Assembly: GCF_002157685.2 (NCBI RefSeq)
Contig: NZ_AP026738.1
Coordinates: forward strand, 4,650,001-4,714,000
DNA length: 64,000 nucleotides
Source of the DNA: Comamonas thiooxydans
Lineage (GTDB): Bacteria > Pseudomonadota > Gammaproteobacteria > Burkholderiales > Burkholderiaceae_C
Direction: 5' to 3'
In this document: positions 18,435 through 27,193 of the stretch, in pieces
How the letters are laid out: every line of letters starts with the position of its first letter
Position numbering within the stretch: the first letter of the stretch is position 1
The notes under the pieces: generated by a model
Told to the model about the DNA's origin: nothing
The model's database searches: none
What the model saw: only the letters and a program-made list of their open reading frames with translations
Translations under genes and position numbers: made by a program

Positions 18435-19367
18435 TTAGATCGTCTTCACCAGCTCCGGCACTGCCTGGAACAGATCGGCTTCCAGACCGTAATCGGCCAC
18501 CGAGAAGATCGGTGCCTCGGGGTCCTTGTTGATCGCCACGATCACCTTCGAGTCCTTCATGCCCGCCAGATGCTGGATCGCTCCCGAGATGCCGCAGGCA
18601 ATGTACAGCTGCGGCGCCACGATCTTGCCCGTCTGGCCCACTTGCAAATCATTGGGGGCGTAGCCCGCATCAACGGCTGCACGGCTGGCGCCGATGGCCG
18701 CTCCCAGCTTGTCGGCCAGCGGCGACATGACTTCCTGGAACTTCTCGGCCGAGCCCAGCGCGCGACCGCCGGAGACGATGATCTTGGCGGCCGTCAGTTC
18801 GGGACGCTCGCTCTTGGTCACTTCGCGACCCACAAAGGCGCTCTTGCCGGAGTCGGCCACGGCAGCTGCGGTTTCCACCGCCGCAGAGCCGCCAGTGGCA
18901 GCCGCTGCGTCAAAGCCCGTGGTACGCACGGTGATGACCTTGACGGCATCGGCGGACTGCACGGTGGCAATGGCGTTGCCCGCGTAGATGGGGCGCTCGA
19001 AGGTGTCGGCGGAGTCGACCTTGGTGATGTCGCTGATCTGGGCCACGTCCAGCTTGGCGGCCACGCGAGGCGCCACGTTCTTGCCCGAGGCGGTCGAGGG
19101 GAACAGGATGTGGCTGTAGTTGCCGGCGATGGCCAGCACCTGGGCCGCCACGTTCTCGGCCAGGCCGTCCTTGAGGCTGGCGCCGTCGGCATGGATGACC
19201 TTGGAGACTCCGGCGATCTGGGCGGCAGCGGCTGCTGCAGCGGCTGCACCTTCGCCAACCACCAGCACATGCACATCACCACCGCAGGCCTTGGCGGCCG
19301 TCACGGTGTTCAGGGTCGCGGTCTTGATCGAAGCGTTGTCGTGTTCTGCAATAACGAGAGAAGTCAT
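18435..19367 (-). CDS. etfA: Electron transfer flavoprotein alpha subunit
   Basis: A 310-residue EtfA. ATG 19367 is used because GAGG lies 7 bases upstream; the TTG two codons earlier is poorer. The C-terminal FAD domain has the family motif [34 protein letters not shown] and the closing [28 protein letters not shown]. With EtfB it forms the soluble heterodimer that takes electrons from acyl-CoA dehydrogenases and passes them to ETF:quinone oxidoreductase. It lies downstream of etfB, separated by repeat copy 2. Confidence 0.97.
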   Translation of the reverse strand: MTSLVIAEHDNASIKTATLNTVTAAKACGGDVHVLVVGEGAAAAAAAAAQIAGVSKVIHADGASLKDGLAENVAAQVLAIAGNYSHILFPSTASGKNVAPRVAAKLDVAQISDITKVDSADTFERPIYAGNAIATVQSADAVKVITVRTTGFDAAAATGGSAAVETAAAVADSGKSAFVGREVTKSERPELTAAKIIVSGGRALGSAEKFQEVMSPLADKLGAAIGASRAAVDAGYAPNDLQVGQTGKIVAPQLYIACGISGAIQHLAGMKDSKVIVAINKDPEAPIFSVADYGLEADLFQAVPELVKTI

Positions 19368-19440
19368 ATTCAACCTCTAAATTTCTTTACGTTCTGGCGA
19401 AGTCCGAGAGAGGACATCAGCCCTTGGCAGCAGCGCAGCC

Positions 19441-19525
19441 TGGCGAGGGACGGCCAGCAAGGGCCGCCCCGCAGCCAAGGCCGTCGTCCCCCTTTGGGGG
19501 AAGGCGCCGCAGGCGACTCAGGGGG
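19441..19525 (-). repeat. GC-rich post-stop hairpin repeat, copy 2 (short form)
   Basis: It shares the blocks GGACGGCCAGCAAGGGCC, GCCCCGCAGC, a CCCCC-TTT-GGGGG apex, AAGGCGCCGCAGGCGA and CTCAGGGGG with the other copies. It sits directly after the etfB stop codon and separates etfB from etfA. Confidence 0.85.
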
Positions 19526-19527
19526 AG

Positions 19528-20277
19528 TCAGATGACCTTCGCTTCATTTTTCAGCTTGTCGACCAGGGCGGCCACATCGGCCACCTTGACGCCAGCGCCG
19601 CGCTTGGCAGGCTCGGAGACCTTCACGGTCTTCAGGCGAGGCGTCACGTCCACGCCCAGGTCTTCGGGCTTGAAGGTGTCCAGCTGCTTTTTCTTGGCCT
19701 TCATGATGTTGGGCAAGGTGACGTAGCGGGGCTCGTTCAGGCGCAGGTCGGTGGTGATGACGGCGGGCGTGGACAGGGCCACGGTTTCCAGGCCGCCGTC
19801 CACTTCGCGAGTGACGTTGACCTTGTCGCCAGCGACTTCGACCTTGGAGGCAAAAGTGGCCTGGGGCAGGTCGGCCAGGGCCGCCAGCATCTGGCCGGTC
19901 TGGTTGGCGTCGTCGTCGATGGCCTGCTTGCCGCAGATGACCAGACCGGGTTGCTCCTTGTCCACCAGGGCCTTGAGCAGCTTGGCCACGGCCAGGGGCT
20001 GCAGCTCGACATCGGTCTCGACCAAAATGCCGCGATCGGCACCGATGGCCATGGCCGTGCGCAGGGTTTCCTGGCACTGGGCCACGCCGCAGGAGACGGC
20101 GATGACTTCGGTCACCACGCCTTTTTCCTTCAGGCGCACGGCTTCTTCGACGGCGATTTCGTCAAAGGGGTTCATGCTCATCTTGACGTTGGCGATGTCC
20201 ACACCCGTGCCGTCCGACTTCACGCGGACCTTGACGTTGTAGTCCACGACACGTTTGACGGGTACAAGGATTTTCAT
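19528..20277 (-). CDS. etfB: Electron transfer flavoprotein beta subunit
   Basis: A 249-residue EtfB. The N-terminus [19 protein letters not shown] and the strongly conserved [35 protein letters not shown] and the C-terminal [15 protein letters not shown] are diagnostic. It carries the AMP and contacts the dehydrogenase partners. Its presence in the cluster supplies electron transfer for the two acyl-CoA dehydrogenases encoded upstream. Confidence 0.97.
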   Translation of the reverse strand: MKILVPVKRVVDYNVKVRVKSDGTGVDIANVKMSMNPFDEIAVEEAVRLKEKGVVTEVIAVSCGVAQCQETLRTAMAIGADRGILVETDVELQPLAVAKLLKALVDKEQPGLVICGKQAIDDDANQTGQMLAALADLPQATFASKVEVAGDKVNVTREVDGGLETVALSTPAVITTDLRLNEPRYVTLPNIMKAKKKQLDTFKPEDLGVDVTPRLKTVKVSEPAKRGAGVKVADVAALVDKLKNEAKVI

Positions 20278-20312
20278 GAGAAAGCTCTTTCCTGGTTTTG
20301 AAGAGTGAAGGC

Positions 20313-21287
20313 TTAGCGGGCAAAGCCTGCGAGCCGCTCGTTGATCAGTGCATGGGCCTGGTCCATGATGCCGGTTATCAGCTGCTGGACCGTGGGCACG
20401 TCGCGGATCAGGCCCGCAACCATGCCGCAGGACCAGACGCCTGCGTCCATGTCGCCGTCATGCATGATGCGTGGGTAGACACCGGCCACTTCGGGTGCGA
20501 TGTCGGCAAAGGTGATGGCCGCACCCAGCTCGCGTTCCTTTTGCAGCAGGCGCTCGGTGGCGGCGTTGGTCAGCACGCGTTCGGTGTTGCGCAAGGGACG
20601 CATGACCAGGCGGGTGTCCAGCTCGCTGGCCGCCACGATGGCCTGCTTGACCTTGTCGTGTACAGGGGCCTCTTTCGTGGCGATGAAGCGCGTGCCCATG
20701 TTGATGCCTTCGGCGCCCAGCGCCAGCGCTGCCACCAGCGAGCGGCCATCGGCCATGCCGCCCGAAGCGACAAAGGGAATCTTGAGTTCTTCGGCTGCGC
20801 GCGGCAGCAGGATGAAGTTGGGGATGTCGTCCTCGCCCGGATGACCGCCGCATTCGAAACCGTCCACGCTGATGGCGTCGCAGCCGATGGCCTCGGCCTT
20901 GAGCGCATGGCGCACCGAGGTGCACTTGTGGATGACCTTGATGCCGGCTTCCTTGAGCGCAGGCAGCCATTTCTGCGGGTTGTTGCCGGCCGTCTCCACG
21001 ACCTTCACGCCGCCTTCGATGATGGCCTTGACATAGCCGGGGTAGTCGGGCGGATTGACCGAGGGCAGAAAGGTCAGGTTGACGCCAAAGGGCTTGTCCG
21101 TCATCTCGCGGCAGCGCGCGATCTCGCGCGCCAGCAGCTCGGGCGTGCGCTGGGTCAGGCCCGTGATGATGCCCAGTCCCCCGGCGTTGGAGACGGCGGC
21201 GGCCAGCTCGGCCAGGCCCACATGGTGCATACCGCCCTGGATGATGGGGTGCTGTATGCCAAAGAGTTCGGTGATGCGTGTCTTCAT
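20313..21287 (-). CDS. Nitronate monooxygenase-like FMN flavoprotein
   Basis: A 324-residue TIM-barrel flavoprotein of the nitronate monooxygenase/2-nitropropane dioxygenase superfamily, starting at ATG 21287 ([19 protein letters not shown]). The phosphate/FMN motifs are [15 protein letters not shown] and [14 protein letters not shown], with [13 protein letters not shown] between them. Members oxidise nitronates or act as FMN enoyl reductases; several sit in CoA-thioester pathways where their role is unclear. It overlaps none of its neighbours and lies 35 bases after etfB in the + direction. Confidence 0.88.
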   Translation of the reverse strand: MKTRITELFGIQHPIIQGGMHHVGLAELAAAVSNAGGLGIITGLTQRTPELLAREIARCREMTDKPFGVNLTFLPSVNPPDYPGYVKAIIEGGVKVVETAGNNPQKWLPALKEAGIKVIHKCTSVRHALKAEAIGCDAISVDGFECGGHPGEDDIPNFILLPRAAEELKIPFVASGGMADGRSLVAALALGAEGINMGTRFIATKEAPVHDKVKQAIVAASELDTRLVMRPLRNTERVLTNAATERLLQKERELGAAITFADIAPEVAGVYPRIMHDGDMDAGVWSCGMVAGLIRDVPTVQQLITGIMDQAHALINERLAGFAR

Positions 21288-21294
21288 GTCGTTG

Positions 21295-22308
21295 TCACTC
21301 CACAGCAATGCCCTTGTCGCGGATCAGTTGGCCCCAGCGCGTGTAGTCCTGCTGGATGCGCTGGCCCAGCTGGGCTGGATTCTGGAAGGTGGCGATGGCG
21401 CCCGCGTGGAGCAGCTTGCTCTGGACGTCCTTGTCGGCCAGTATCTGCTGGACTTCGGAGGCGATGCGCTCGACCACAGCCTTGGGCGTGCCCTTGGGCG
21501 CGAGCAGGCCGCCCCAGGAAACGGCGTCATAGCCCTTGATGCCCTGCTCGGCAATGGTCTTGATGTCGGGCAGCATGCTCACGCGCTGGGGCGAGCCCAC
21601 GGCGATGGCGCGCAGTTTGCCGGCCTGGATGTGGGGCAGCGCGGCTACGAGGTCGGCATACATGATGGGCACCTGGCCGCCGATGGTGTCGGTGATGGCG
21701 GGCACGCCGCCCTTGTAGGGCACATGCTGCATGTCGAAGCCGGCCATCTGCTTGAGCAGCTCCATGCTCAGGTGGCCGAAGCTGCCGGCCCCCGAGCTGG
21801 TGTAGTTGAGCACTGATTTCTGGGCCTTGGCGTGGGCGATCAGGCTCTTGAGGTCGGTGACATCGGGCAGCAGCGCAGGGTTGACCACGATGACGATGGG
21901 CAGGTCATAGACCGTGGCCACGGGCGCGAAATCCTTGACGGTGTCGTAGCCGGCCTTCTTGTACAGGTGGGGAGCCAGCAGCGTGGGCGTGGCCAGCATC
22001 ATCAGCGTGTAGCCGTCGGCCGGGCTCCTGGCGACCTGCACGGCCGCGATGGAGCCCGAGGCACCGGGACGGTTTTCCACGACCACGGTCTGCTTGAGGC
22101 GCTCGCCCAGCTTCTGACCCACGATGCGCGATGCCGTGTCGGTGGGGCCACCGGCGGGGAACGGCACGACCAGGCGCAGCATCTTGGCGGGCCAGTCGGT
22201 CTCGGCCAGTGCGCGGCCTGCCAGGCCGGCCAGCAGCGGCGCGGCGGCCAGTGCCAGAGCGGTGCGCCGGGTGACGCGGGCCTGGGGTACGGTGGTGCGC
22301 GTGTGCAT
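21295..22308 (-). CDS. Bug family (TctC) solute-binding protein 3
   Basis: A 337-residue periplasmic binding protein. The N-terminus MHTRTTVPQARVTRRTALAL is a twin-arginine signal cut near GRALAE. Bug motifs are RLVVPFPAGGPTDTASR, VVVENRPGASGSIA and SPADGYTLMM. Its stop lies 7 bases before the start of the nitronate monooxygenase-like gene, so the two are probably co-translated. It is the third of four paralogues in this cluster, suggesting uptake of several related acids or alternative adaptors for a distant permease (inference). Confidence 0.92.
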   Translation of the reverse strand: MHTRTTVPQARVTRRTALALAAAPLLAGLAGRALAETDWPAKMLRLVVPFPAGGPTDTASRIVGQKLGERLKQTVVVENRPGASGSIAAVQVARSPADGYTLMMLATPTLLAPHLYKKAGYDTVKDFAPVATVYDLPIVIVVNPALLPDVTDLKSLIAHAKAQKSVLNYTSSGAGSFGHLSMELLKQMAGFDMQHVPYKGGVPAITDTIGGQVPIMYADLVAALPHIQAGKLRAIAVGSPQRVSMLPDIKTIAEQGIKGYDAVSWGGLLAPKGTPKAVVERIASEVQQILADKDVQSKLLHAGAIATFQNPAQLGQRIQQDYTRWGQLIRDKGIAVE

Positions 22309-22440
22309 GAAGTCTCCTGTCTAAGCTGTCTAAGCAGTCGTCGGTGGTGGCCCGCTACCGCAGGCCGTAAAAATCAGTCATCCAGTGATCCATGGCGCTA
22401 CGCGCCACCCCCAGCTCATGAAACCGGCGCAGCCCGACGC

Positions 22441-22566
22441 CAGGGACAGCGAGCAAGGGCCTGAGCCGGCCGCGCCGCCCCGCCGCGAGGCTGTCGTCCC
22501 CCTCCCCCGCGTAGCGGGCAGAGAGGGGGAAGGCGCGGGGCCGCCCAGGCGAAGCGACTCAGGGGG
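22441..22566 (-). repeat. GC-rich post-stop hairpin repeat, copy 3 (long form)
   Basis: It has the same blocks as the other copies (CAGGGACAGCGAGCAAGGGC, GCCGCCCCGCCGCGAGG, GTCGTCCCCCTC, apex, GAGAGGGGGAAGGCGC, GAAGCGACTCAGGGGG). It directly abuts the stop codon of Bug protein gene 4. Confidence 0.85.
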
Positions 22567-23583
22567 TCAATCCAGTTTCGCGCCGGCTTGCTCCACCAGC
22601 GCTTTCCAGACCGGCATATCGCGCTGGTAGTTGTCGCGGAAGGCCTGAGGGCTGTTCATCATGGGGATGAAGCCGGCGCCCGTGATGCGCTCCAGCACCT
22701 TGGGGTCCTTGATGATTTCGCGCAGGTGGCCGTAGAGCTGGTCCACGATCTCCTTGGGCACGCCGGCCGGCGCGCCCATGGCCACCCAGCCGTAGATCGA
22801 ATAGGCGTCGTCGGTCACTCCCTGCTCGAAGATGGTCGGCAGCTTGGGCAGGATTTCCATGCGCTCCTTGCCGGTCACGCCGATGGCCTTGAGACGGCCG
22901 GAATCGATGAAAGGCTTGGTGTTGAGCGCGCTGGAAAAGCACAGCTGCAGCTGTCCGCCGATCAGCTCCTGGATCATGGGCGCCTCGCCCTTGTAGGCAG
23001 CGTGGTTCATGTCGGCATCCATGGTCTTGCTCATGTAGGCACCGGCCAGATGGGCATACGAGCCCACGCCCCAGGAGCCGTACGAGAGCTTGCCCTTGTG
23101 CGCCTTCACATAGGCCAGCAGTTCCTTCATGTTGTTGGCCGGCACCGAAGGGTGGACGACCAGCGTGACGGGCGCCGCGGCGATCTGACTGATCAGGGCG
23201 ATGTCCTTTTGCGGGTTGTAGGGCAGCTTGGTGTAGAGGAACTGGTTGATCAGCATCGAGGTGCTGAGCGACAGCAGCAGCGTATGGCCGTCGGGCGCCG
23301 CCTTGGCCACGGCATCGGTGCCGAGGATGCCGGCCGCGCCGGCGCGGTTGTCCACCACCACGGGCTGGCCCACGCGCTTGGCCAGCACCTCGCCGATGGT
23401 GCGCGCCATGATGTCGGTGGCGCCACCCGCATTGAAGGGCACGACCACACGGATCGGCTTGGTGGGCCAGGCCGGCTTTCCGGACTGTGCGAGGGCGCTG
23501 GTGGCGCCCGTGGCCAGCAGGCTGCCGCCGCCGATGGCGGCCAGTCCTTGCAGAAGATCGCGGCGTGTGACTGGGATGCTCAT
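22567..23583 (-). CDS. Bug family (TctC) solute-binding protein 4
   Basis: A 338-residue periplasmic binding protein. MSIPVTRRDLLQGLAAIGGG is a twin-arginine signal ending near SALAQS. Bug motifs are IRVVVPFNAGGATDIMAR, VVVDNRAGAAGILG and AAPDGHTLLL. It is adjacent to a CaiB/BaiF CoA transferase (78 bases), a pairing seen often in betaproteobacteria and consistent with import of the transferase's acid substrate. No TctA/TctB permease lies in the window. Confidence 0.93.
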   Translation of the reverse strand: MSIPVTRRDLLQGLAAIGGGSLLATGATSALAQSGKPAWPTKPIRVVVPFNAGGATDIMARTIGEVLAKRVGQPVVVDNRAGAAGILGTDAVAKAAPDGHTLLLSLSTSMLINQFLYTKLPYNPQKDIALISQIAAAPVTLVVHPSVPANNMKELLAYVKAHKGKLSYGSWGVGSYAHLAGAYMSKTMDADMNHAAYKGEAPMIQELIGGQLQLCFSSALNTKPFIDSGRLKAIGVTGKERMEILPKLPTIFEQGVTDDAYSIYGWVAMGAPAGVPKEIVDQLYGHLREIIKDPKVLERITGAGFIPMMNSPQAFRDNYQRDMPVWKALVEQAGAKLD

Positions 23584-23661
23584 GGTTTGTCTCCTATGAA
23601 GTCGCTGTCTTTATCTGCCGTCTTATGCGGCTTGATGTGGTCCGGTGGCCGGCCTATGGAA

Positions 23662-24915
23662 TCAACTCGATGCAGGCTCCTGGGGCAGCGTGAGAACGCC
23701 CTTGGCTTGCAGGTCCTGCAGTTGCGCATCATCAAGCGTCAGCAGGCGCTGCAGCACTTCTCGCGTGCCCTCACCCAGCGTGGGCGGTGCATGGCGGATG
23801 GGCAGACGCTGTCCGTCCAGGCGGTAGGGCGGCGCGAACACGGGGGTGGTGCCGACCACGGGATGGGGCATGTCGCGCAGCAGGCCGCTGCGGCGCGTGC
23901 GCTCGCTGGTCAGGGCCTCGTGCAGGCCGGCCACACGGCCGCAGGGAATGCCGGCGGCCGTCAGGCGCTCCAGCAGCAGATCGCGCGGGAAGCTCTGGAT
24001 CAGCTCCTTGAGCATGGGCAGCAGCTCCAGGCGGTTCCTGGCGCGGTTGACGTTGGTGGAGAAGCGCTGGTCCTCGACGATGTCGGGGCGCATGATGACT
24101 TGACGGCAGAACTTGTCGAACTGACTGTTGTTGCCCACGGCAATGATCAGCGGGCCGTCGGCGGACTCGTACATGCCGTAAGGCACGATGGAGGGGTGGG
24201 CATTGCCGTAGCGCTCGGGATCATGGCCCAGTTGCAGGGCATCCAGGCCGTAGTAGCCGGTGACCGTGATGCCGCTGTCGTACAGCGCCATCTCTATGAG
24301 CCGGCCCTTGCCCGTGCGCTCGCGGCGGAACAAGGCGGCCAGCACGGCCTGGGCTGCATACATGCCGGTTACCAGATCCACCACGGCCACGCCGAATTTG
24401 AGCGGCGGCATGCCTGCCTCGCCGTTCAGCGCCATCAGGCCCGCCTCGCCCTGGATCACCAGATCGTAGCCGGGGCGCTTGGCTTCGGGGCCGCTGCTGT
24501 CATAGCCAGCCACTGCGCAGTAGATCAGGTCCGGCTTGATGGCCTTGAGCTGCTCGTAGCCCAGGCCCAGCTTCTCAGCGCCGCCGGTCTTGAAGTTGTG
24601 GATGAGCACGTCGAACTGAGGCAGCAGTTCATGGAGGATCTTCACGCCCTCGGGCGTTTGCAGATCCAGCGTGATGGACCGCTTGTTGCGGTTCATGCTG
24701 TTGTAGTAGGTGGTCTCGGTCTTGCCGATGCGAATGCCCCAGTCACGCGTGTCGTCGCCGCGGCCCGGGTGCTCGACCTTGACCACCTCGGCGCCGAAGT
24801 CGGCCAGTACCATGCCGCACAGCGGCCCGGCGAAGACGCGGGACAGATCGAGTACCTTCACTCCCTCCAGCGGGAAGTCGATGTCCTGGTTCTGTTCGGT
24901 ATTGCTGTCGGCCAT
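23662..24915 (-). CDS. CaiB/BaiF family (class III) CoA transferase
   Basis: A 417-residue class III CoA transferase starting at ATG 24915 with AAGGAG upstream. The N-terminal motif VKVLDLSRVFAGPLCGMVLA and VVKVEHPGRGDDTRDWG are typical. The catalytic aspartate lies in KRPGYDLVIQGEAG, equivalent to Asp169 of formyl-CoA transferase. It moves CoA between a donor thioester and a free acid without ATP, so it offers a second activation route beside the AMP-forming ligase. Substrates are not predictable from sequence. Confidence 0.93.
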   Translation of the reverse strand: MADSNTEQNQDIDFPLEGVKVLDLSRVFAGPLCGMVLADFGAEVVKVEHPGRGDDTRDWGIRIGKTETTYYNSMNRNKRSITLDLQTPEGVKILHELLPQFDVLIHNFKTGGAEKLGLGYEQLKAIKPDLIYCAVAGYDSSGPEAKRPGYDLVIQGEAGLMALNGEAGMPPLKFGVAVVDLVTGMYAAQAVLAALFRRERTGKGRLIEMALYDSGITVTGYYGLDALQLGHDPERYGNAHPSIVPYGMYESADGPLIIAVGNNSQFDKFCRQVIMRPDIVEDQRFSTNVNRARNRLELLPMLKELIQSFPRDLLLERLTAAGIPCGRVAGLHEALTSERTRRSGLLRDMPHPVVGTTPVFAPPYRLDGQRLPIRHAPPTLGEGTREVLQRLLTLDDAQLQDLQAKGVLTLPQEPASS

Positions 24916-24955
24916 CTGCCTTGTCTCCTTGGAAAATCTTGGTTCTGTCAGGTGC

Positions 24956-25747
24956 TCAGGCACGCAGTTTGGTGAAATCGGCGCTGCGCTTTTCGAGAAA
25001 GGCTGCAATGCCTTCACGGGACTCCTCGCTACCTTGCGAGTTCACCATGTGCTGCGCTTCCAGCTCCAGCTGCTGCTCCAGCGTATTGCGCGGCGCCTGC
25101 CGGCACAGGTCCTTGATCAAGGCCATGGCCTGGTCCGGGCCGGCAGCGATCTGGGCGGCCAGCGCGACGGCATCGGCCAAAGCCTGGCCGGGCTCGGCCA
25201 GCCGGTTGACGGGCCCCAGGGCGTGCAGGCGTTCGCCGCTGATGCGCTCGCCGGTCAGGCACAGCTCAGTCAAGACCTGCCGCGAGACGAACTCGGCCAG
25301 AAAGGCCGTGGCGCCGCCGTCGGGCGTCAGACCGACTTTCACATAGGCCACGGAGAACAGGCTGTCGCGGGCGGCCACCAGCATATCGCAGGCCAGTGCC
25401 AGCGACAGACCCGCGCCCGCTGCCGCGCCTTCGACGGCGGCGATGACGGGTTTGGGGCAGTCGCGCACGGCGCGAATCAGATCGTGCAGGCCTTCGAGCT
25501 TTTCTCGGCGCTGCTCCACGGGCAGTTCGCGGCGCCTGGCCAGTTGGCGCAAATCGCCACCGGCGCAGAAATGCCCGCCCTCGCCTGTGAGAACGACCGC
25601 GCCCACGCCGACATCGGCCGCAGCATCCGCCAGCGCGGTCGTGACGGCCGCGTAGAACGCGGGCGACAGCGCATTGCGCGCAGCCGGGTTGTTGTTGCTC
25701 AGCACCAGCACGGCACCTTCGCGGCGGGTCAGCAGGACTTCACTCAT
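24956..25747 (-). CDS. Enoyl-CoA hydratase/isomerase family protein
   Basis: A 263-residue crotonase-fold protein. The oxyanion-hole segments are FCAGGDLRQL and AVEGAAAGAGLSLALACDML. At the active site it reads FSVAYVKVGLTPDGGA: the first catalytic Glu of classical hydratases is absent, while an Asp stands in the second position, as in PaaG-type isomerases. It may therefore be an enoyl-CoA isomerase or a ring-opening type enzyme rather than a simple hydratase (inference). It lies 40 bases upstream of the CoA transferase gene. Confidence 0.88.
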   Translation of the reverse strand: MSEVLLTRREGAVLVLSNNNPAARNALSPAFYAAVTTALADAAADVGVGAVVLTGEGGHFCAGGDLRQLARRRELPVEQRREKLEGLHDLIRAVRDCPKPVIAAVEGAAAGAGLSLALACDMLVAARDSLFSVAYVKVGLTPDGGATAFLAEFVSRQVLTELCLTGERISGERLHALGPVNRLAEPGQALADAVALAAQIAAGPDQAMALIKDLCRQAPRNTLEQQLELEAQHMVNSQGSEESREGIAAFLEKRSADFTKLRA

Positions 25748-25800
25748 CTTCGTTCTCCAGTTTTAGGCAGCACTTACCGCCTGTAGCCGCCCCCCTCCGC

Positions 25801-25918
25801 CAGGGACAGCCAGCAAGGGCCTGGGCCGGCCGCGCCGCCCCGCAGCGAGGCTGTCGTCCCCCTCCCCTAGCGCGCAGCGCGTAGAGAGAGGGGGAAGGCG
25901 CGAAGCGACTCAGGGGGT
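25801..25918 (-). repeat. GC-rich post-stop hairpin repeat, copy 4 (long form)
   Basis: The same block order as the other copies, with a long apex containing CGCGCAGCGCG between the CCCCCTCCCC and GAGGGGGAAGG arms. It ends 8 bases from the stop of the first acyl-CoA dehydrogenase gene. Confidence 0.85.
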
Positions 25919-25926
25919 AGCTCATT

Positions 25927-27054
25927 TCAGCCCAAGGCCATGAAACGCGCCAGGTGATGATCCTCGTCGCCAAACTGGTGGTCGATCATGATCAGCCGCT
26001 TGGCGTAATGCGACAGCGGCAGCTCCCAGGTCATGCCGATGCCGCCATGCATCTGTATGCTTTCCTCGGCTACCAGGCTCCCCACGGAGCCCACGGTGTA
26101 CTTGGCGGCAGACAGCATCTTCTCGCGCTGCGTGCCCTGGGCGTTGTCGATGGCATCGGCCGCATTGATGACGGTGGAGCGCACCTGCTCCACCTCCAGC
26201 AACAGATCTGCCATGCGGTGCTGAAGCGCCTGGAAGCTACCGATGGCCACGCCGAACTGCTTGCGCGTCTGCAGATATTCCAGCGTGCTCTGCTTGGCCA
26301 CATCCATGGCTCCCAGCGCCTCGGCAGCCAGCGCCAGCAGGGCAAAACCCTGTACATGCTCGAGCACGGCATGACCCTGGCCCTCGGCGCCCAGCAGCGC
26401 ATCCTCGGCCAGTTGCACGTTCTCGAAAGTCAGCTCGGCGGCACGGCCGCCTTCCATGCGGCTATAGCCACGCTTGGCAATGCCGGCGGCATTGCCGTCG
26501 ACCAGGAACAGGCTGATGCCGGCAGTATCGAACATGCCCCCTGCAGTGCGCGCCGACACCAGCAGCAGACCGGCTTTTTCGCCAAAGGCGACCACGCTCT
26601 TGGCGCCGTTGAGCACCCAGCCCGTGGCGCTCCTGGCCGCCGTGGCCGTGACCTTGTTGAGCTCGTAGTGGCTGCCCGGTTCGTCGTGCGCCAGGGCGGC
26701 GATCACGCTGCCGGCGATGATGTCCTCCAGCTGGCGCTTCTGCGCTTCGGTGCCGGCCGCAATCAGGGCCTGGCCCACGACCAGCGCCCCCAGCAGAGGC
26801 TCGGCCACCAGGCCGCGGCCCAGCGACTCGAACACCACGCTGATGTCAAAGCCAGAGCCGCCAAAGCCGCCCTCCGCTTCGGGGAACAACGCGCCGATTG
26901 CGCCCAGCTCGGCAAATTGCGCATACAGCGCGGGGCTGTGACCTTCTGCACCATAGGCCAAATGGTTGCGCTGCTCGATACCGTACTGCTCAGAAACAAA
27001 GCGGTTCAGGCTGTCCGCCAGCATGCGGCGGTCTTCGGTGTGTGTGAAGTTCAT
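25927..27054 (-). CDS. Acyl-CoA dehydrogenase (probable subunit of a heteromeric enzyme), 375 aa
   Basis: An acyl-CoA dehydrogenase with the normal three-domain layout. The N-terminal helical part (MNFTHTEDRRMLADSLNRFV) is followed by a shortened mid beta-domain (ALAHDEPGSHYELNKV) and a C-terminal FAD domain with LQTRKQFGVAIGSFQALQHR and IQMHGGIGMTWELPLSHYAKR. The usual C-terminal YEGT-N catalytic segment is missing. It sits beside a second dehydrogenase gene that carries complementary features. Paired genes of this kind encode alpha2beta2 dehydrogenases such as the steroid side-chain FadE/ChsE pairs. Electrons go to ETF. Confidence 0.92.
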   Translation of the reverse strand: MNFTHTEDRRMLADSLNRFVSEQYGIEQRNHLAYGAEGHSPALYAQFAELGAIGALFPEAEGGFGGSGFDISVVFESLGRGLVAEPLLGALVVGQALIAAGTEAQKRQLEDIIAGSVIAALAHDEPGSHYELNKVTATAARSATGWVLNGAKSVVAFGEKAGLLLVSARTAGGMFDTAGISLFLVDGNAAGIAKRGYSRMEGGRAAELTFENVQLAEDALLGAEGQGHAVLEHVQGFALLALAAEALGAMDVAKQSTLEYLQTRKQFGVAIGSFQALQHRMADLLLEVEQVRSTVINAADAIDNAQGTQREKMLSAAKYTVGSVGSLVAEESIQMHGGIGMTWELPLSHYAKRLIMIDHQFGDEDHHLARFMALG

Positions 27055-27112
27055 GACAAATTCTCTCTACCCAATCGAACGAATCGGTGTCGCATGCCAC
27101 CGCCCGGTTCGC

Positions 27113-27190
27113 CAGGGACGCCCAGCAAGGGCCGCCCCGCAGCGAGGGCGTCGTCCCCCCGGGGGGAAGGCGCGCAGCGACTCAGGGGGG
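27113..27190 (-). repeat. GC-rich post-stop hairpin repeat, copy 5 (short form)
   Basis: The cleanest short copy: CAGGGACGCCCAGCAAGGGC, CGCCCCGCAGCGAGGGCG, apex CCCCCC-GGGGGG, AAGGCGCGCAGCGA, CTCAGGGGGG. It ends three bases from the stop codon of the second acyl-CoA dehydrogenase gene. Confidence 0.88.
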
Positions 27191-27193
27191 ATT

